A stretch of 64,000 bases of DNA from Bradyrhizobium tropiciagri. Lineage in GTDB: Bacteria; Pseudomonadota; Alphaproteobacteria; Rhizobiales; Xanthobacteraceae. A model generated the notes under the pieces. That model made no database searches and had not been told where the DNA came from. It saw only the letters and a list, made by a program, of their open reading frames with translations. This document shows, in pieces, positions 8,055 through 16,891 of this stretch. The DNA lies in the NCBI RefSeq assembly GCF_018130545.1, contig NZ_JAFCKF010000001.1:310001-374000 (forward strand), in the 5' to 3' direction. Numbering within the stretch: the first letter of the stretch is position 1; each line of letters starts with the position of its first letter. A program made the position numbers and the translations under genes.

Positions 8055-9680
8055 ATGACTGCTGCCGCGCCCAATCTCGTCAACGCGCCCGAATTCACCG
8101 TCTCGGAACTCTCCTCCGCGCTGAAGCGGACGGTGGAGGACCGGTTCGGCCATGTCCGCGTCCGCGGCGAGATCTCGGGCTTCCGCGGGCCGCACTCCTC
8201 CGGCCATTGCTATTTCGCCCTGAAGGACGAGAGCGCCAAGATCGAGGCGGTGATCTGGAAGTTCGCCCACGCCCGGATGCGGTTCAAGCCGCAGGAGGGG
8301 CTCGAGGTTATCGCCACCGGCAAGCTGACCACCTATCCGAACTCCTCGAAGTACCAGATCGTCATCGATTCGCTGGAGCCGGCCGGCGTCGGCGCGCTGA
8401 TGGCGCTGATGGAGGAGCGCAAGAAGAAGCTCGCGGCCGAGGGCCTGTTCGACGAGGCCCGCAAGCAGCTGCTGCCCTGGCTGCCGGAGGTGATCGGCGT
8501 CGTCACCTCGCCGACCGGCGCCGTGATTCGTGACATCCTGCATCGCCTCGAGGACCGCTTCCCCCGCCGCGTGCTGGTCTGGCCGGTCAAGGTGCAGGGC
8601 GACGGCTCGGCCGAGCAGGTCGCGGCGGCGATCCGCGGCTTCAACGCGCTGCCCGAGGGTGGCCGAATCCCGCGGCCTGATCTGTTGATCGTCGCTCGCG
8701 GCGGCGGCTCGCTGGAAGACCTCTGGTCGTTCAACGAGGAGATTGTGGTCCGCGCCGCGGCCGAGAGCCATATCCCGCTGATCTCGGCGGTCGGCCACGA
8801 GACCGACATCACGCTGATCGACTTCGTCGCCGACAAGCGCGCGCCGACACCGACCGCGGCGGCCGAAATGGCGGTGCCGGTGCGGAGCGAGCTGTTCGTC
8901 GAGGTTCAGGCGCTCGCCCGCCGCACCATGGTGTGCTGGCAGCGCGCCCAGGAGGCCCGCCGCAGCGAGCTGCGCGCCGCTGCGCGTGCGCTGCCGGCGG
9001 CGAACGAGCTGCTGGCGATCCCGCGGCAGCGGCTCGATCATCTCGCCGCCGGGCTGCCGCGCGGGCTGAAGGCCAATACCCACGCGCATTTCCGCCGCTT
9101 TGCCGCGTCGAGCTCGCGGCTGACCATCGGCGTGCTGCGCGGCCAGGTCGCGCATGCACGACAGCGGCTCACCGCGTCGGGCGAGCGCATCACGCTGTCT
9201 GCGCGCGCGCTGCTGCATCGCCGCCGCGAGCGCTTCAATGGGCTGGAGATCCGGCTCAAGGCTTCCAGGCTTGCCAATGCCCAGGCGCAGCGCAACGCGA
9301 TCGCGCGCGATCTCGAGCGCACCCACCGCCTCGCCGAGCGCGCCCGCCGCGCGCTGCTGACGACGCTGCAACGGCTCGAGGCACGGGTCGCGCATCGCAG
9401 CCAGCTGCTGTCGGCGCTGTCCTATCGCGGCGTGCTGGCGCGCGGCTTTGCGCTGGTGCGCGACGCGCACGGCCACGCACTGCATTCGGCCGCGGCGGTC
9501 GGCCCCAACGCCAGCCTGTCGATCGAGTTCTCCGATGGCCGCGTCGCTGCCACCACGAATGCCGATCAGCCCACGGCGACCGCGACGCCCGAGAGCGCGC
9601 CGAGGCCTCAGCCGCGCGAGGCGAAACCCGCGGCGCCGAAGCGCGTCACCAAGCCGGTCGACCAGGGTAGTTTGTTCTGA
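8055..9680 (+). CDS. xseA: Exodeoxyribonuclease VII large subunit
   Basis: Catalytic subunit of ExoVII, which degrades single-stranded DNA with XseB. The 541-residue protein has the N-terminal OB-fold (11-110, [26 protein letters not shown]), the catalytic domain with [23 protein letters not shown] (148-170), [16 protein letters not shown] (214-229) and [28 protein letters not shown], then long Ala/Arg-rich helices and a conserved [11 protein letters not shown] segment. The C-terminal roughly 45 residues are a Pro/Ala/Lys-rich tail. It is about 90 residues longer than E. coli XseA, as is common in rhizobia. ATG 8055 fits the family. The xseB gene is not nearby. Confidence 0.95.
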   Translation: MTAAAPNLVNAPEFTVSELSSALKRTVEDRFGHVRVRGEISGFRGPHSSGHCYFALKDESAKIEAVIWKFAHARMRFKPQEGLEVIATGKLTTYPNSSKYQIVIDSLEPAGVGALMALMEERKKKLAAEGLFDEARKQLLPWLPEVIGVVTSPTGAVIRDILHRLEDRFPRRVLVWPVKVQGDGSAEQVAAAIRGFNALPEGGRIPRPDLLIVARGGGSLEDLWSFNEEIVVRAAAESHIPLISAVGHETDITLIDFVADKRAPTPTAAAEMAVPVRSELFVEVQALARRTMVCWQRAQEARRSELRAAARALPAANELLAIPRQRLDHLAAGLPRGLKANTHAHFRRFAASSSRLTIGVLRGQVAHARQRLTASGERITLSARALLHRRRERFNGLEIRLKASRLANAQAQRNAIARDLERTHRLAERARRALLTTLQRLEARVAHRSQLLSALSYRGVLARGFALVRDAHGHALHSAAAVGPNASLSIEFSDGRVAATTNADQPTATATPESAPRPQPREAKPAAPKRVTKPVDQGSLF

Positions 9681-9689
9681 TTTTCTTTG

Positions 9690-9738
9690 GAGCATGATCT
9701 CTTCGGAAAACCGCTGCGCACTTTTCCGGATCGTGCTC
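9690..9738. repeat. Palindromic repeat overlapping a stop codon (GAGCATGATC type)
   Basis: GAGCATGATCTCTTCGGAAA at the left and TTTTCCGGATCGTGCTC at the right form an imperfect hairpin between convergent xseA and the hydrolase gene. The adjoining CTAG (9737-9740) supplies the TAG stop of the minus-strand hydrolase gene. Confidence 0.75.
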
Positions 9739-10565
9739 TAGCGCGACAGCCACTCGGCGACCTGCTTCTGCGCATCCTTGCGCGCGTCCGCGTCGGTGCC
9801 GATATGACCGCGCTCGGCGACGTCGACATCGGAGGCCGCGACCACATGCAGCGGCAAATTGGCGCGATCGAAGTCGTGATAGGCGTCGGGATAGACCACG
9901 ATCTTTGCGAGCGCGCTGCGGCCATGCGCGCCGTCGACCATCTGGTGGCAAGCCGATGATGACGTCACATCGTCGCGTGCGCCGATCAGGACCAGCGTCG
10001 GCACCCGCGCGCTCCAGCCGAGGCCGAACGAGGTGCGGCAATCCGGATAGAATGCGACCGCCGAGCGGAAGTCCGGCTCGGCGTTGTGCGACCACATCTG
10101 CGGCCGCACCGCCCACAGCAAGGCGGCGGCGCCATTGCCCCAGCCGATCAGGCTGATGCGGCTCTTCGCTACCCATTTCTGCTGCACCAGCCACTGCCGC
10201 GCCGCATTGATGTCGGCCACGCGCGCGCGGCGGGTCTGGACCTGATGCTCCCGGATACGGCACTGCGGGCCGAGCTCGCGCGAGCCGTAGCTGTCCGGCA
10301 GCAGCACCGCATGGCCTGACGTAAGCAATTGCTCGGCCCAGTCGCGATAGCGCGGTGCGACCTGCTCGGAATGGCCGGCGAGACCGCCGCAGCTGTGCAG
10401 CGCGATCACGGTCGGGAACGGGCCGTCGCCGTCGGGCCGGTAGAGCTGCGCGTGCAGCGTGAGATTGCCTTCGGGGATCTCGACCTGATGCGGGGCCGGC
10501 AGCGGCGCCGCTGCGGCCGGCACGGCAAGCATGGCAAGGCACATGAAAACTGACGTGAGGCGCAT
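9738..10565 (-). CDS. Dienelactone hydrolase-like secreted protein lacking the nucleophile
   Basis: 275-residue alpha/beta-hydrolase-fold protein with a signal peptide (MRLTSVFMCLAMLAVPAAAAP). The fold landmarks are the oxyanion region IALHSCGG (54-61), the elbow LIGWGNGAA (139-147), the acid region LIGARDD (193-199) and the base in YPDAYHDFD (His230). At the nucleophile position (143) there is Gly (codon GGC) instead of the Ser or Cys expected in GxSxG/GxCxG. One base change (AGC to GGC) would explain it. It is therefore either catalytically dead or using another residue. A related protein at 63201 keeps Ser. ATG 10563-10565 is chosen for the signal peptide; the stop lies in a repeat. Confidence 0.8.
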   Translation of the reverse strand: MRLTSVFMCLAMLAVPAAAAPLPAPHQVEIPEGNLTLHAQLYRPDGDGPFPTVIALHSCGGLAGHSEQVAPRYRDWAEQLLTSGHAVLLPDSYGSRELGPQCRIREHQVQTRRARVADINAARQWLVQQKWVAKSRISLIGWGNGAAALLWAVRPQMWSHNAEPDFRSAVAFYPDCRTSFGLGWSARVPTLVLIGARDDVTSSSACHQMVDGAHGRSALAKIVVYPDAYHDFDRANLPLHVVAASDVDVAERGHIGTDADARKDAQKQVAEWLSR

Positions 10566-10752
10566 CCGATCCGGCCGGCTCGTTATGGCGCTGCAAACGC
10601 AGCGGACCACGGCTGCAACGCTACCATGCGCGTCTGCCGCCAAATCATCACAAGTCGGTGGTTTAATGGGCGGACATGCCCCCCTATCTGTGATAGACGG
10701 CTTGATGATCATTTAAGGCTGCCTCATCAGGGGCAAGGCGGAGAGTCTAGAC

Positions 10753-10980
10753 GTGCTGAACAAGTTCGGTCCCTCGGGCCATGGCGAAGCGCAGGTGCAA
10801 TATCTCGACGGCGATTTCCGCGTGATCTCGCCCGGCACTTTTGTGCGCTGTGCCATCACCGACGTCCGGATCCCGCTCGACGAGCTGAAATACTGGAGCG
10901 TCGACCTGCAGGAGGCCTACGCCACCCCGACCGCCGTGCTGCAACGCCACCATCCCGGCATGGTCAAGCCGCAGGCCTAG
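10753..10980 (+). CDS. DUF2093 family protein
   Basis: 75-residue protein of unknown function matching the alphaproteobacterial DUF2093 pattern: GEAQVQYLDGDFRVISPGTFVRCAIT followed by IPLDELKYWSVDLQEAYATP. It has no membrane segment or signal and starts with GTG at 10753. It converges with lpxK 14 bases away. Its recurring position next to lpxK in rhizobia hints at a link with envelope synthesis, but no role is known to me. Confidence 0.85.
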   Translation: MLNKFGPSGHGEAQVQYLDGDFRVISPGTFVRCAITDVRIPLDELKYWSVDLQEAYATPTAVLQRHHPGMVKPQA

Positions 10981-10994
10981 GCTCAACGCCAGGC

Positions 10995-12017
10995 TCATTT
11001 GCGCAGCCTCCTGGCCCGCGCCTTGAACAGCTGATCGGTCACCAAGCGCCGCAGCGCGGCTGCATCATCGAATTGCAGCGTCACCGCGAACGGCGCGATC
11101 GCCTGCGCCCAGTCCGGCAGGCCGTCCGGACCACGCAGCCGGGCCAGATCCTTTTCCGTCGTCACCAGCGTCAGGCCTTCACGTTTCGCATCGCCCGTGA
11201 GCTGCGCGATCTCGTCCTTGGTGAAGGCATGATGATCGGCGAAAGCTGTATTCCGCACGACGTCGACGCCGCTTGAGCGCAGCGTATTGAAGAAGCGCGC
11301 GGGATCGCCGATGCCAGCGAAGGCGAGCGCACGCGTCCCGCTCAGTGCCGCCAGCGAGGCCGGGTCCGGCTTCAGGTGCGCCGACAGCACCGGCTTGCCG
11401 CGGGACGCGACATCGGCCGCAATGGTCTGCGCCGCGCTCCCCTCGCCGACCACGATCAGAGCGTCGGTGCGTTCCAGCTGCGGCGACAACGGCGCGCGCA
11501 ACGGGCCCGACGGAATCACGCGGCCATTGCCGATGCCGCGCGTCGCATCGATCACGATCAGGCAGCAATCCTTCGCGACGGACGGATTCTGGAAGCCGTC
11601 ATCCATCAGGATCACGGTGGCGTCCTGCGCGCGCGCCAGCGCCAGGCCGGCGGCGCGATCCCGCGACACCACGACTGGCAGGCTCGCCGCCATCATCAGC
11701 GGTTCGTCGCCGACATCGGCCGCCGTGTGGCGGTTACGATCGACCTTGACCGGACCGGCGAGACTGCCGCCATAGCCGCGGCTGAGCACCACCGGCCGCT
11801 CGTCGAGCTCGCGCAGCAGCTTTGCCAGCGCCAGCACCGTCGGCGTCTTGCCGGCGCCGCCGACATGGTAGTTGCCGACGCAGATCACGGGAATGCCGGC
11901 ATCGACGCCGGGCTGCCGCATCCGCCTCGCGGCGACCGCGCCGTACAGCACGGCAAGAGGGCTCAACAGAGATGCGATCCAAGACGACGGCCGGTGCCAG
12001 AAGCCCGGCTCACGCAT
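10995..12017 (-). CDS. lpxK: Tetraacyldisaccharide 4'-kinase
   Basis: Phosphorylates the 4' position of the lipid A disaccharide at the inner membrane, using ATP. The 340-residue protein has an N-terminal membrane-anchoring helix (SWIASLLSPLAVLYGAVAA), the Walker A GGAGKTPT (53-60), LSRGYGG, VGDEPLMMA and VSRDRAAG, then MDDGFQNPSVAKD with the DDGFQ signature, and FADHHAFTKDEI further on. Length fits the family. The start ATG 12015-12017 overlaps the last 8 bases of waaA, so the two are translationally coupled. Confidence 0.95.
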   Translation of the reverse strand: MREPGFWHRPSSWIASLLSPLAVLYGAVAARRMRQPGVDAGIPVICVGNYHVGGAGKTPTVLALAKLLRELDERPVVLSRGYGGSLAGPVKVDRNRHTAADVGDEPLMMAASLPVVVSRDRAAGLALARAQDATVILMDDGFQNPSVAKDCCLIVIDATRGIGNGRVIPSGPLRAPLSPQLERTDALIVVGEGSAAQTIAADVASRGKPVLSAHLKPDPASLAALSGTRALAFAGIGDPARFFNTLRSSGVDVVRNTAFADHHAFTKDEIAQLTGDAKREGLTLVTTEKDLARLRGPDGLPDWAQAIAPFAVTLQFDDAAALRRLVTDQLFKARARRLRK

Positions 12018-13296
12018 TGGCGGCTCCCATCTCGAGCCGCAATTGCAACAGATAGGGCTCGAGAGCGGTAACCGTGCGCTCCAGCGCACCGCCGAGCTGT
12101 TCGACGACCCGCTCAGAAGCGACCAGCGACGCATCGCGCGCCGCGGGATCGGCGAGGAACTGGCCGAGCTGCTTGACCAGCGCGTCCCGATCGTCGGCGC
12201 GGCGGGCGCCGCCGGCGCCATCGAGAGCCGCATAGACGTCGGTGAAATTGAACACATGCGGACCGTGCACGATGACAGCGCCGAGCTTGATCGCTTCGAT
12301 CGGGTTCTGGCCGCCATGCGCGACCAGCGAGCCGCCCATGAAGACGATCGGCGCGAGGCGATAGAACAGGCCAAGCTCGCCCATCGTATCGGCGACGTAG
12401 ATATCCGTGGTCGCGACCGGCAGATCCTCACGCGAGCGCAGGCCGGGACGCAGGCCCGCTTCCGTCACGAGTTGCGCGACCGCCTCCCCACGATGGGCAT
12501 GCCGCGGCACGATCACCGTGAGCAGGCCGGGGAAGAACTTGGCGAGCGACTTGTGCGCCTCGATCAGGATCTCCTCCTCGCCGGGATGGGTCGACGCCGC
12601 GACCACGATCGCCCGGCCGCGCGTCACCGACATCAGCCGCTCCAGCTTGGCCGGATCAGCCGGCGGCGCCGCGACGTCGAGCTTGAGATTGCCGGTGACC
12701 ACGACATTGGGGCTGCCGAGCGCCGCAAAACGCTCGGCGTCGGTGTTCGACTGCGCGAGGCAGATGTCGAACCGCCCGAGCAGCGCGCCGATGGTGTTGG
12801 AGAGCCGGCGCCAGCGCGGGAACGAGCGCGGCGACATCCGGCCGTTGATCAGGACCATCGGCAGCCGGCGCGCGGCGCAAGACAGGATCAGGTTGGGCCA
12901 CAGATCGGACTCGATGAACAGCGCCAGCGACGGATGCCAGTGATCGAGGAAGCGCGCGACATAGCGCGGTGAATCATACGGCACGTATTGATGGATGACG
13001 TCGGGCGGAAAGCGCTTGGCCACGATCGCGGCCGAGGTCACCGTGCCCGAGGTGAGCAGGATGCGCAGATTGAGCGCGCGCAGCCGCTCGATCAGCCCGG
13101 CCGCCGCCAGCACCTCGCCGACGCTGGCGCCATGGATCCACACCAGCGGCCCCTGCGGCCTGGTATCGGCGCTCATGCCACGCCGTTCGCCGACGCGTTC
13201 GGGATCTTCCTTGCCGAGCTTGAGCCGTCGCTTGATCAGGGCAGGCACGACCGGCACCATCGCGGACGACAGCTTGCGATAGACACGCAACGTCAT
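12010..13296 (-). CDS. waaA: 3-deoxy-D-manno-octulosonic acid transferase
   Basis: Transfers Kdo from CMP-Kdo to lipid IVA. The 428-residue GT30-type protein has an N-terminal membrane helix, the catalytic-base region WIHGASVGE (Glu61), TSGTVTSAAI, QYVPYDSPRYVARFLDHWHPSLALFIESDLWPNLIL and, in the C-terminal Rossmann domain, TGNLKLD, AASTHPGEEEIL, VPRHAHRG, APIVFMGGSLVAHGGQNPIEA. ATG 13294-13296 gives the canonical start. Its stop overlaps lpxK and its start is 10 bases past the stop of the acyltransferase gene, so it is part of an operon. One or two Kdo additions cannot be told from sequence. Confidence 0.95.
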   Translation of the reverse strand: MTLRVYRKLSSAMVPVVPALIKRRLKLGKEDPERVGERRGMSADTRPQGPLVWIHGASVGEVLAAAGLIERLRALNLRILLTSGTVTSAAIVAKRFPPDVIHQYVPYDSPRYVARFLDHWHPSLALFIESDLWPNLILSCAARRLPMVLINGRMSPRSFPRWRRLSNTIGALLGRFDICLAQSNTDAERFAALGSPNVVVTGNLKLDVAAPPADPAKLERLMSVTRGRAIVVAASTHPGEEEILIEAHKSLAKFFPGLLTVIVPRHAHRGEAVAQLVTEAGLRPGLRSREDLPVATTDIYVADTMGELGLFYRLAPIVFMGGSLVAHGGQNPIEAIKLGAVIVHGPHVFNFTDVYAALDGAGGARRADDRDALVKQLGQFLADPAARDASLVASERVVEQLGGALERTVTALEPYLLQLRLEMGAANA

Positions 13297-13306
13297 CGGG
13301 AGCGAG

Positions 13307-14020
13307 TTAGCCAAGCGTTGCCTCCGGCCGCCCGACGGCTGCGTAGGCGCGCCGGGTCGCTTCGTTGAGCAAATCCTCCACGTGCTGCCGAAGCTTTTCC
13401 ATCGTCGCGGCATCGGCATCGGGCGGCACATAGACCGGCTCAATACCTACCACTGCGCCGCGCCCGAATGGCAAATTGATGGTGGAGGAATCCCAGTTTT
13501 TCAACCGGATGAATCGGCTGGTGACCATCGCAAACGGGATGATCGGCCGGCCGCTCTCCCGCGCCAGCATGATGGCTCCGAGGCCTGCCACCCGCGCCCG
13601 CTTCGGGACGTCGGCCGTGGTCGCGATGTTGCAGCCGTCTTCCAGCGCCCGGACCATCTCCAGGAAGGCGCCGACGCCGCCCTTGCGATGGAACGCGCCG
13701 GAATGGTCGCCGGAACCTCTGATGGTGCCAATGCCGAGCCGTTCCACCGCGAGCGCGTTGAATTCACCGTCGCGGTGGCGGGAGATCAGGACCTTGGCGC
13801 GGTAGCTCTCCTTGGTCTTGATGAACGGCGTCATGAAGTGCTGGCCGTGCCAGAACACGAAGATCGCCGGCATCAAGGGCTCGACGATCCCGTATACGTC
13901 ATGCGGCTGATAGGTGAAGCGGTTGGTGTACCACACCAGCCGCAGATACTCGGCCGCAAGCACACCCAGCGCGCGCTGCACGAAGCCGCTGCGCAGCAGA
14001 TCGCGAAAAAGTCGTTTCAA
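13307..14020 (-). CDS. DUF374-type lysophospholipid acyltransferase family protein
   Basis: 237-residue protein of the DUF374 family, a relative of lipid A and phospholipid acyltransferases. Visible motifs are the FVFWHGQHFM segment (55-63) at the position of the catalytic His, VLISRHRDGEFNALAVERLGIGTIRGSGDHSG, TADVPKRARVAGLGAIMLARESGRPIIPFAM and RFIRLKNWDSSTINLPFGRG. The position in the waaA-lpxK operon suggests it acylates a lipid A or Kdo-lipid intermediate; this is inference. ATG 14018-14020 overlaps the stop of the small upstream gene (ATGA), so translation is coupled. Confidence 0.85.
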   Translation of the reverse strand: MKRLFRDLLRSGFVQRALGVLAAEYLRLVWYTNRFTYQPHDVYGIVEPLMPAIFVFWHGQHFMTPFIKTKESYRAKVLISRHRDGEFNALAVERLGIGTIRGSGDHSGAFHRKGGVGAFLEMVRALEDGCNIATTADVPKRARVAGLGAIMLARESGRPIIPFAMVTSRFIRLKNWDSSTINLPFGRGAVVGIEPVYVPPDADAATMEKLRQHVEDLLNEATRRAYAAVGRPEATLG

Positions 14021-14265
14021 TGGGAATGCTTTGTGTCCTGCTCAGGATCGAGCAACCGGTGGAGGTGAACGACGAAATAGCGCATCTGGGCGTTGTCCAC
14101 GGTCGCCTGCGCCTTCGCCTTCCAGGCCGCGTAGGCGGTCGCGTAGTTCGGGTACACGCCGACGATCTCGACTTCATCCAGGTTCTTGAAGGTGTTGTGC
14201 TCGAGATCGATCAACTCGCCGCCGATGACGAGATGAAGCAGCTGCGGCTGGGCATTGTCTGACAT
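14017..14265 (-). CDS. Small DUF4170-like protein
   Basis: 82-residue soluble protein of unknown function: LLHLVIGGELIDLEHNTFKNLDEVEIVGVYPNYATAYAAWKAKAQATVDNAQMRYFVVHLHRLLDP (shown in two overlapping motifs IGGELIDLEHNTFKNLDEV and YFVVHLHRLLDPEQD). It resembles DUF4170, which recurs just upstream of the DUF374 acyltransferase in rhizobia. ATG 14263-14265 is chosen because the frame upstream runs into a tandem repeat. Its stop overlaps the next start by four bases. Confidence 0.7.
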   Translation of the reverse strand: MSDNAQPQLLHLVIGGELIDLEHNTFKNLDEVEIVGVYPNYATAYAAWKAKAQATVDNAQMRYFVVHLHRLLDPEQDTKHSH

Positions 14266-14306
14266 GATGGTGGTTTTCCTAACGAGATGCCCGGCAAAGA
14301 AGTGAA

Positions 14307-14414
14307 GTCTTGGTCGTCGCAAGTCTTGGTCGTCACAGGTCTTGGTCGTCACAGGTCTTGGTCGTCAAAGTCTGATCGTCACGGCTCTGTCGCAACAAGT
14401 CTGGTCGTCACAAT
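14307..14414. repeat. 16-bp tandem repeat array
   Basis: Head-to-tail copies of GTCTTGGTCGTCACAG or close variants: at 14307, 14323, 14339 and 14355, then three more decayed copies to about 14414. The second and third copies are identical. The array sits in the 5' leader of the DUF4170-waaA-lpxK genes, between them and the cysQ-like gene. The short unit and lack of spacers exclude a CRISPR array. Confidence 0.85.
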
Positions 14415-14432
14415 CGGAAACGCGGCGGGGCC

Positions 14433-15242
14433 TTACGGCAATGGACGGTTGCGAAAATGCTCGACAATGCGTGCATGACGTTCGCGTCCCGCTGCCACCA
14501 GCACCCCATGCGTTACCTCCCGGCGATTGTACTCAATCGTGTCCCCCGAGAGCTCCGTCATCTTACCACCCGCTTCCTGCACGATCAAATTCGCAGCGGC
14601 AAGATCCCAGTCGCGGCTTTGCCCGCCCGCAAAGGCGGCGTCAAGTCGACCTTGTGCTACGCGGCACAGCCGCAGCGCCAGCGATCCGATCCGCGGAAAC
14701 AGCGTAATCTCGTCCGAGGTCGGGCTGAGCCGCTGCACCAGCGGTTTCGGTCCGGCCATGCGGGGAAAATTGAAATCGGTGCCTGCGGTTGCGTGCACGG
14801 CGCTATCGTTCAGCGTGGCGCCCTGCCCTCGAGCAGCAAAGAAGAACTCCTCGCTCACCGGCGCATACACCGCCGCGAGCACAGGAGCCGCATGTTCAAC
14901 CAGCGCCACGCTGACGCACCAATCCTCGCGGCCGGCGAGATAGGCGCGGGTGCCGTCGATCGGATCGACGATCCAGGTGAAACGCTTGCCGAGCCTGGAC
15001 TCGTTGTCGGCGCTCTCCTCCGACAGCCAGCCATAGGTCGGCGTCGCCGAACGCAGCTGCTGCTCCAGGAGGTCGTTGACCGCGATGTCGGCCTCGGACA
15101 CCGGCGAGGACGCGCCCTTGGTCCAGTTCTTCAATTCGGTGCGGAACAGCGACAGCGCGAGCCGCCCCGCCTCCTGCACCGATCGCGTCAGCAAGGCCGC
15201 ATCGCGCGCCTTGGTCCAGTCGTCCGTATCAGCGTCCGCCAA
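14433..15242 (-). CDS. cysQ: 3'(2'),5'-bisphosphate nucleotidase, CysQ-like (inositol monophosphatase superfamily)
   Basis: Predicted to remove the 3'-phosphate of PAP/PAPS in sulfur metabolism. The 269-residue protein has the lithium-sensitive phosphatase metal sites: LSEES (73-77), VDPIDGTRAYLAGREDWCVSVAL (Asp93, Asp96) and, near the C-terminus, SRDWDLAAANLIVQEAGGKMTEL. Length fits CysQ. It overlaps pmbA by 14 bases. An inositol-1-phosphatase role cannot be excluded from sequence, but GTRAYLAG and the gene context favour CysQ. Confidence 0.85.
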   Translation of the reverse strand: MADADTDDWTKARDAALLTRSVQEAGRLALSLFRTELKNWTKGASSPVSEADIAVNDLLEQQLRSATPTYGWLSEESADNESRLGKRFTWIVDPIDGTRAYLAGREDWCVSVALVEHAAPVLAAVYAPVSEEFFFAARGQGATLNDSAVHATAGTDFNFPRMAGPKPLVQRLSPTSDEITLFPRIGSLALRLCRVAQGRLDAAFAGGQSRDWDLAAANLIVQEAGGKMTELSGDTIEYNRREVTHGVLVAAGRERHARIVEHFRNRPLP

Positions 15243-16617
15243 GCGTCAGGCCCTCGATGCGCAGCGTCGGCGAATTGACGCCGTAGCGGAACTCCAGATC
15301 GTTGGCGGCGACCAGCGACTTGAACATCGGCAGCAAATGGCCGGCGATGGTCACTTCGCTGACCGGATAGGTGATCTCGCCATTCTCGATCCAGAAGCCG
15401 GACGCGCCGCGGCTGTAATCGCCGGTCACGCCGTTGACGCCGGACCCGATCAGGTCGGTGACATAGAAGCCTTGCTTGATGTCGGAGATCAGTTCCTTCG
15501 GCGTCACCGCACCCGGCTCGAGATGCAGATTATAAGTTCCCGGCGACGGCGACGACGACACGCCGCGATGCGCATGCCCTGTCGTGACCAGGCCGAGCTC
15601 GCGCGCGGTAGCGGAGTCCAGCACCCAGGTGGTCAGCACGCCTTCGTCGATCAACGCGATCTTCTTCACCTTGACGCCTTCGGCGTCGAAGGTCTGCGAA
15701 CGCAGGCCGCGCACGCGCAAGGGATCGTCGATGATGCGGATGTCTTTCGAGAACAGCTGCTCGCCGAGCTTGTCCTTCAGGAAGCTGGTCTTGCGCGCGA
15801 TCGAGGCGCCGTTGATCGAGCCAACCAGATGGCCGACGATCGAGCCGGCAACCCGCGGATCGAACACGACAGGAACCTTGCAGGTCTCGACCTTGCGCGG
15901 ATTCGACCGCGCCACCGCGCGCTCGCCGGCCTTGCGGCCAACGGTCGTGGGTGAATCGAGATCGGACGCATGCGGCGCGCTGGTGAAATCATAATCGCGC
16001 TCCATCCCGGTGCCCTCACCGGAAATCGCCGTCGTCGAGATGCCGTGGCTGGAGCGCAGATAGGATCCGTGGAAGCCGGTCGAGGTCACCAGCACCATGC
16101 CGCCGATGCCGGTCGAGGCCGACGCACCGCCGGACTTGGTGACACCCTTGACCGCGAGCGCCGTCGCTTCGGCTTCGATGGCGCGCTGCTCGAGTTCGGC
16201 CGTGGTCGGGACCTTGCGGTCGAGCAGATCGAGATCGGGGAAATCATGCGCATGGAGCGCGGGGTCGGCGAGGCCGACATATTTGTCGTCGGGCGCGACG
16301 CGCGCCATCGCCACCGCGCGCTCGGCGAGCTTGGCGATCCCGTCGCCGGTGACGTCGTTGGTCGATACCACCGCTTGGCGCTGGCCGACGAACACCCGCA
16401 GGCCCACGTCGTCGCCTTCGGAGCGCTCGGTCTCCTCGACGCGGCCGTCGCGCACCTCGACGCCCTGCGAGACGCCGCGCACCGCGAGGGCATCGGCCGC
16501 ATCGGCGCCCGCACGTTTGGCGGCATCGACCAGGCGCTGCGCGAGGTCGCTGAGCGCGGATTGATCGAACAGATCGGAGGTATCACCGTGTCGCGATGCA
16601 GATGGTGAAGAGTTCAC
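15229..16617 (-). CDS. pmbA: TldD/PmbA family metallopeptidase-related protein PmbA
   Basis: 462-residue member of the TldD/PmbA family, whose TldD-PmbA(TldE) heterodimer is a cytoplasmic protease that processes peptides such as microcin B17. Visible landmarks are GVEVRDGRVEETERSEGDDVGLRVFVGQRQAVVSTND, KVPVVFDPRVAGSIVGHLVGSINGASIARKTSFL, RVRGLRSQTFDAEGV and the C-terminal SDIKQGFYVTDLIGSGVNGVTGDYSRGASGFWIENGEI. As usual for PmbA there is no clear HExxxH zinc motif; that belongs to TldD, which is not in the window. It is the first gene of the minus-strand run that leads into cysQ and the LPS genes. Confidence 0.93.
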   Translation of the reverse strand: MNSSPSASRHGDTSDLFDQSALSDLAQRLVDAAKRAGADAADALAVRGVSQGVEVRDGRVEETERSEGDDVGLRVFVGQRQAVVSTNDVTGDGIAKLAERAVAMARVAPDDKYVGLADPALHAHDFPDLDLLDRKVPTTAELEQRAIEAEATALAVKGVTKSGGASASTGIGGMVLVTSTGFHGSYLRSSHGISTTAISGEGTGMERDYDFTSAPHASDLDSPTTVGRKAGERAVARSNPRKVETCKVPVVFDPRVAGSIVGHLVGSINGASIARKTSFLKDKLGEQLFSKDIRIIDDPLRVRGLRSQTFDAEGVKVKKIALIDEGVLTTWVLDSATARELGLVTTGHAHRGVSSSPSPGTYNLHLEPGAVTPKELISDIKQGFYVTDLIGSGVNGVTGDYSRGASGFWIENGEITYPVSEVTIAGHLLPMFKSLVAANDLEFRYGVNSPTLRIEGLTLGGR

Positions 16618-16749
16618 GAACGAATTCCTGCGGATTGAGGGGGGCCCGGAACGAAGTGACAGACCACACCAGATGTGCCGGATTCACAGGGATTTCAAGC
16701 ACTTTGCGCCGGCGGGCAACAAAGATTTGAGTGATCGGGGCAAGGCTTC

Positions 16750-16783
16750 GTCAATCATGACGGCCAACCTCTTGTCAATCATG
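16750..16783. promoter_or_regulatory. Direct repeat GTCAATCATG upstream of the DUF6101-like gene
   Basis: The decamer GTCAATCATG occurs twice, at 16750-16759 and 16774-16783, 24 bp apart, in the divergent region between pmbA (start 16617) and the gene starting at 16892. The helical-phase spacing is suggestive of tandem regulator sites, but no regulator can be named. Confidence 0.35.
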
Positions 16784-16891
16784 GCACGAGGTGAGGAGGG
16801 GTTAACCAGGCTTTTTAAGCCGGAACGGACATCGCTCGGCTAGGCTCTCACCCATCGACCGGGAACATAATCCCGGCGGGGAGACAGAGCT

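Noticed and set aside
8013-9695. 560-codon minus-strand frame over xseA
   Set aside because: Antisense shadow; no motif, Arg/Gln/Leu-rich.
14307-14414. CRISPR array
   Set aside because: Units are 16 bp, head-to-tail with no spacers, and there are no cas genes.
16802-16822. CtrA-type site (TTAA-N7-TTAA) near the DUF6101-like gene
   Set aside because: The spacing between the TTAA halves is nine, not seven, so it does not fit.
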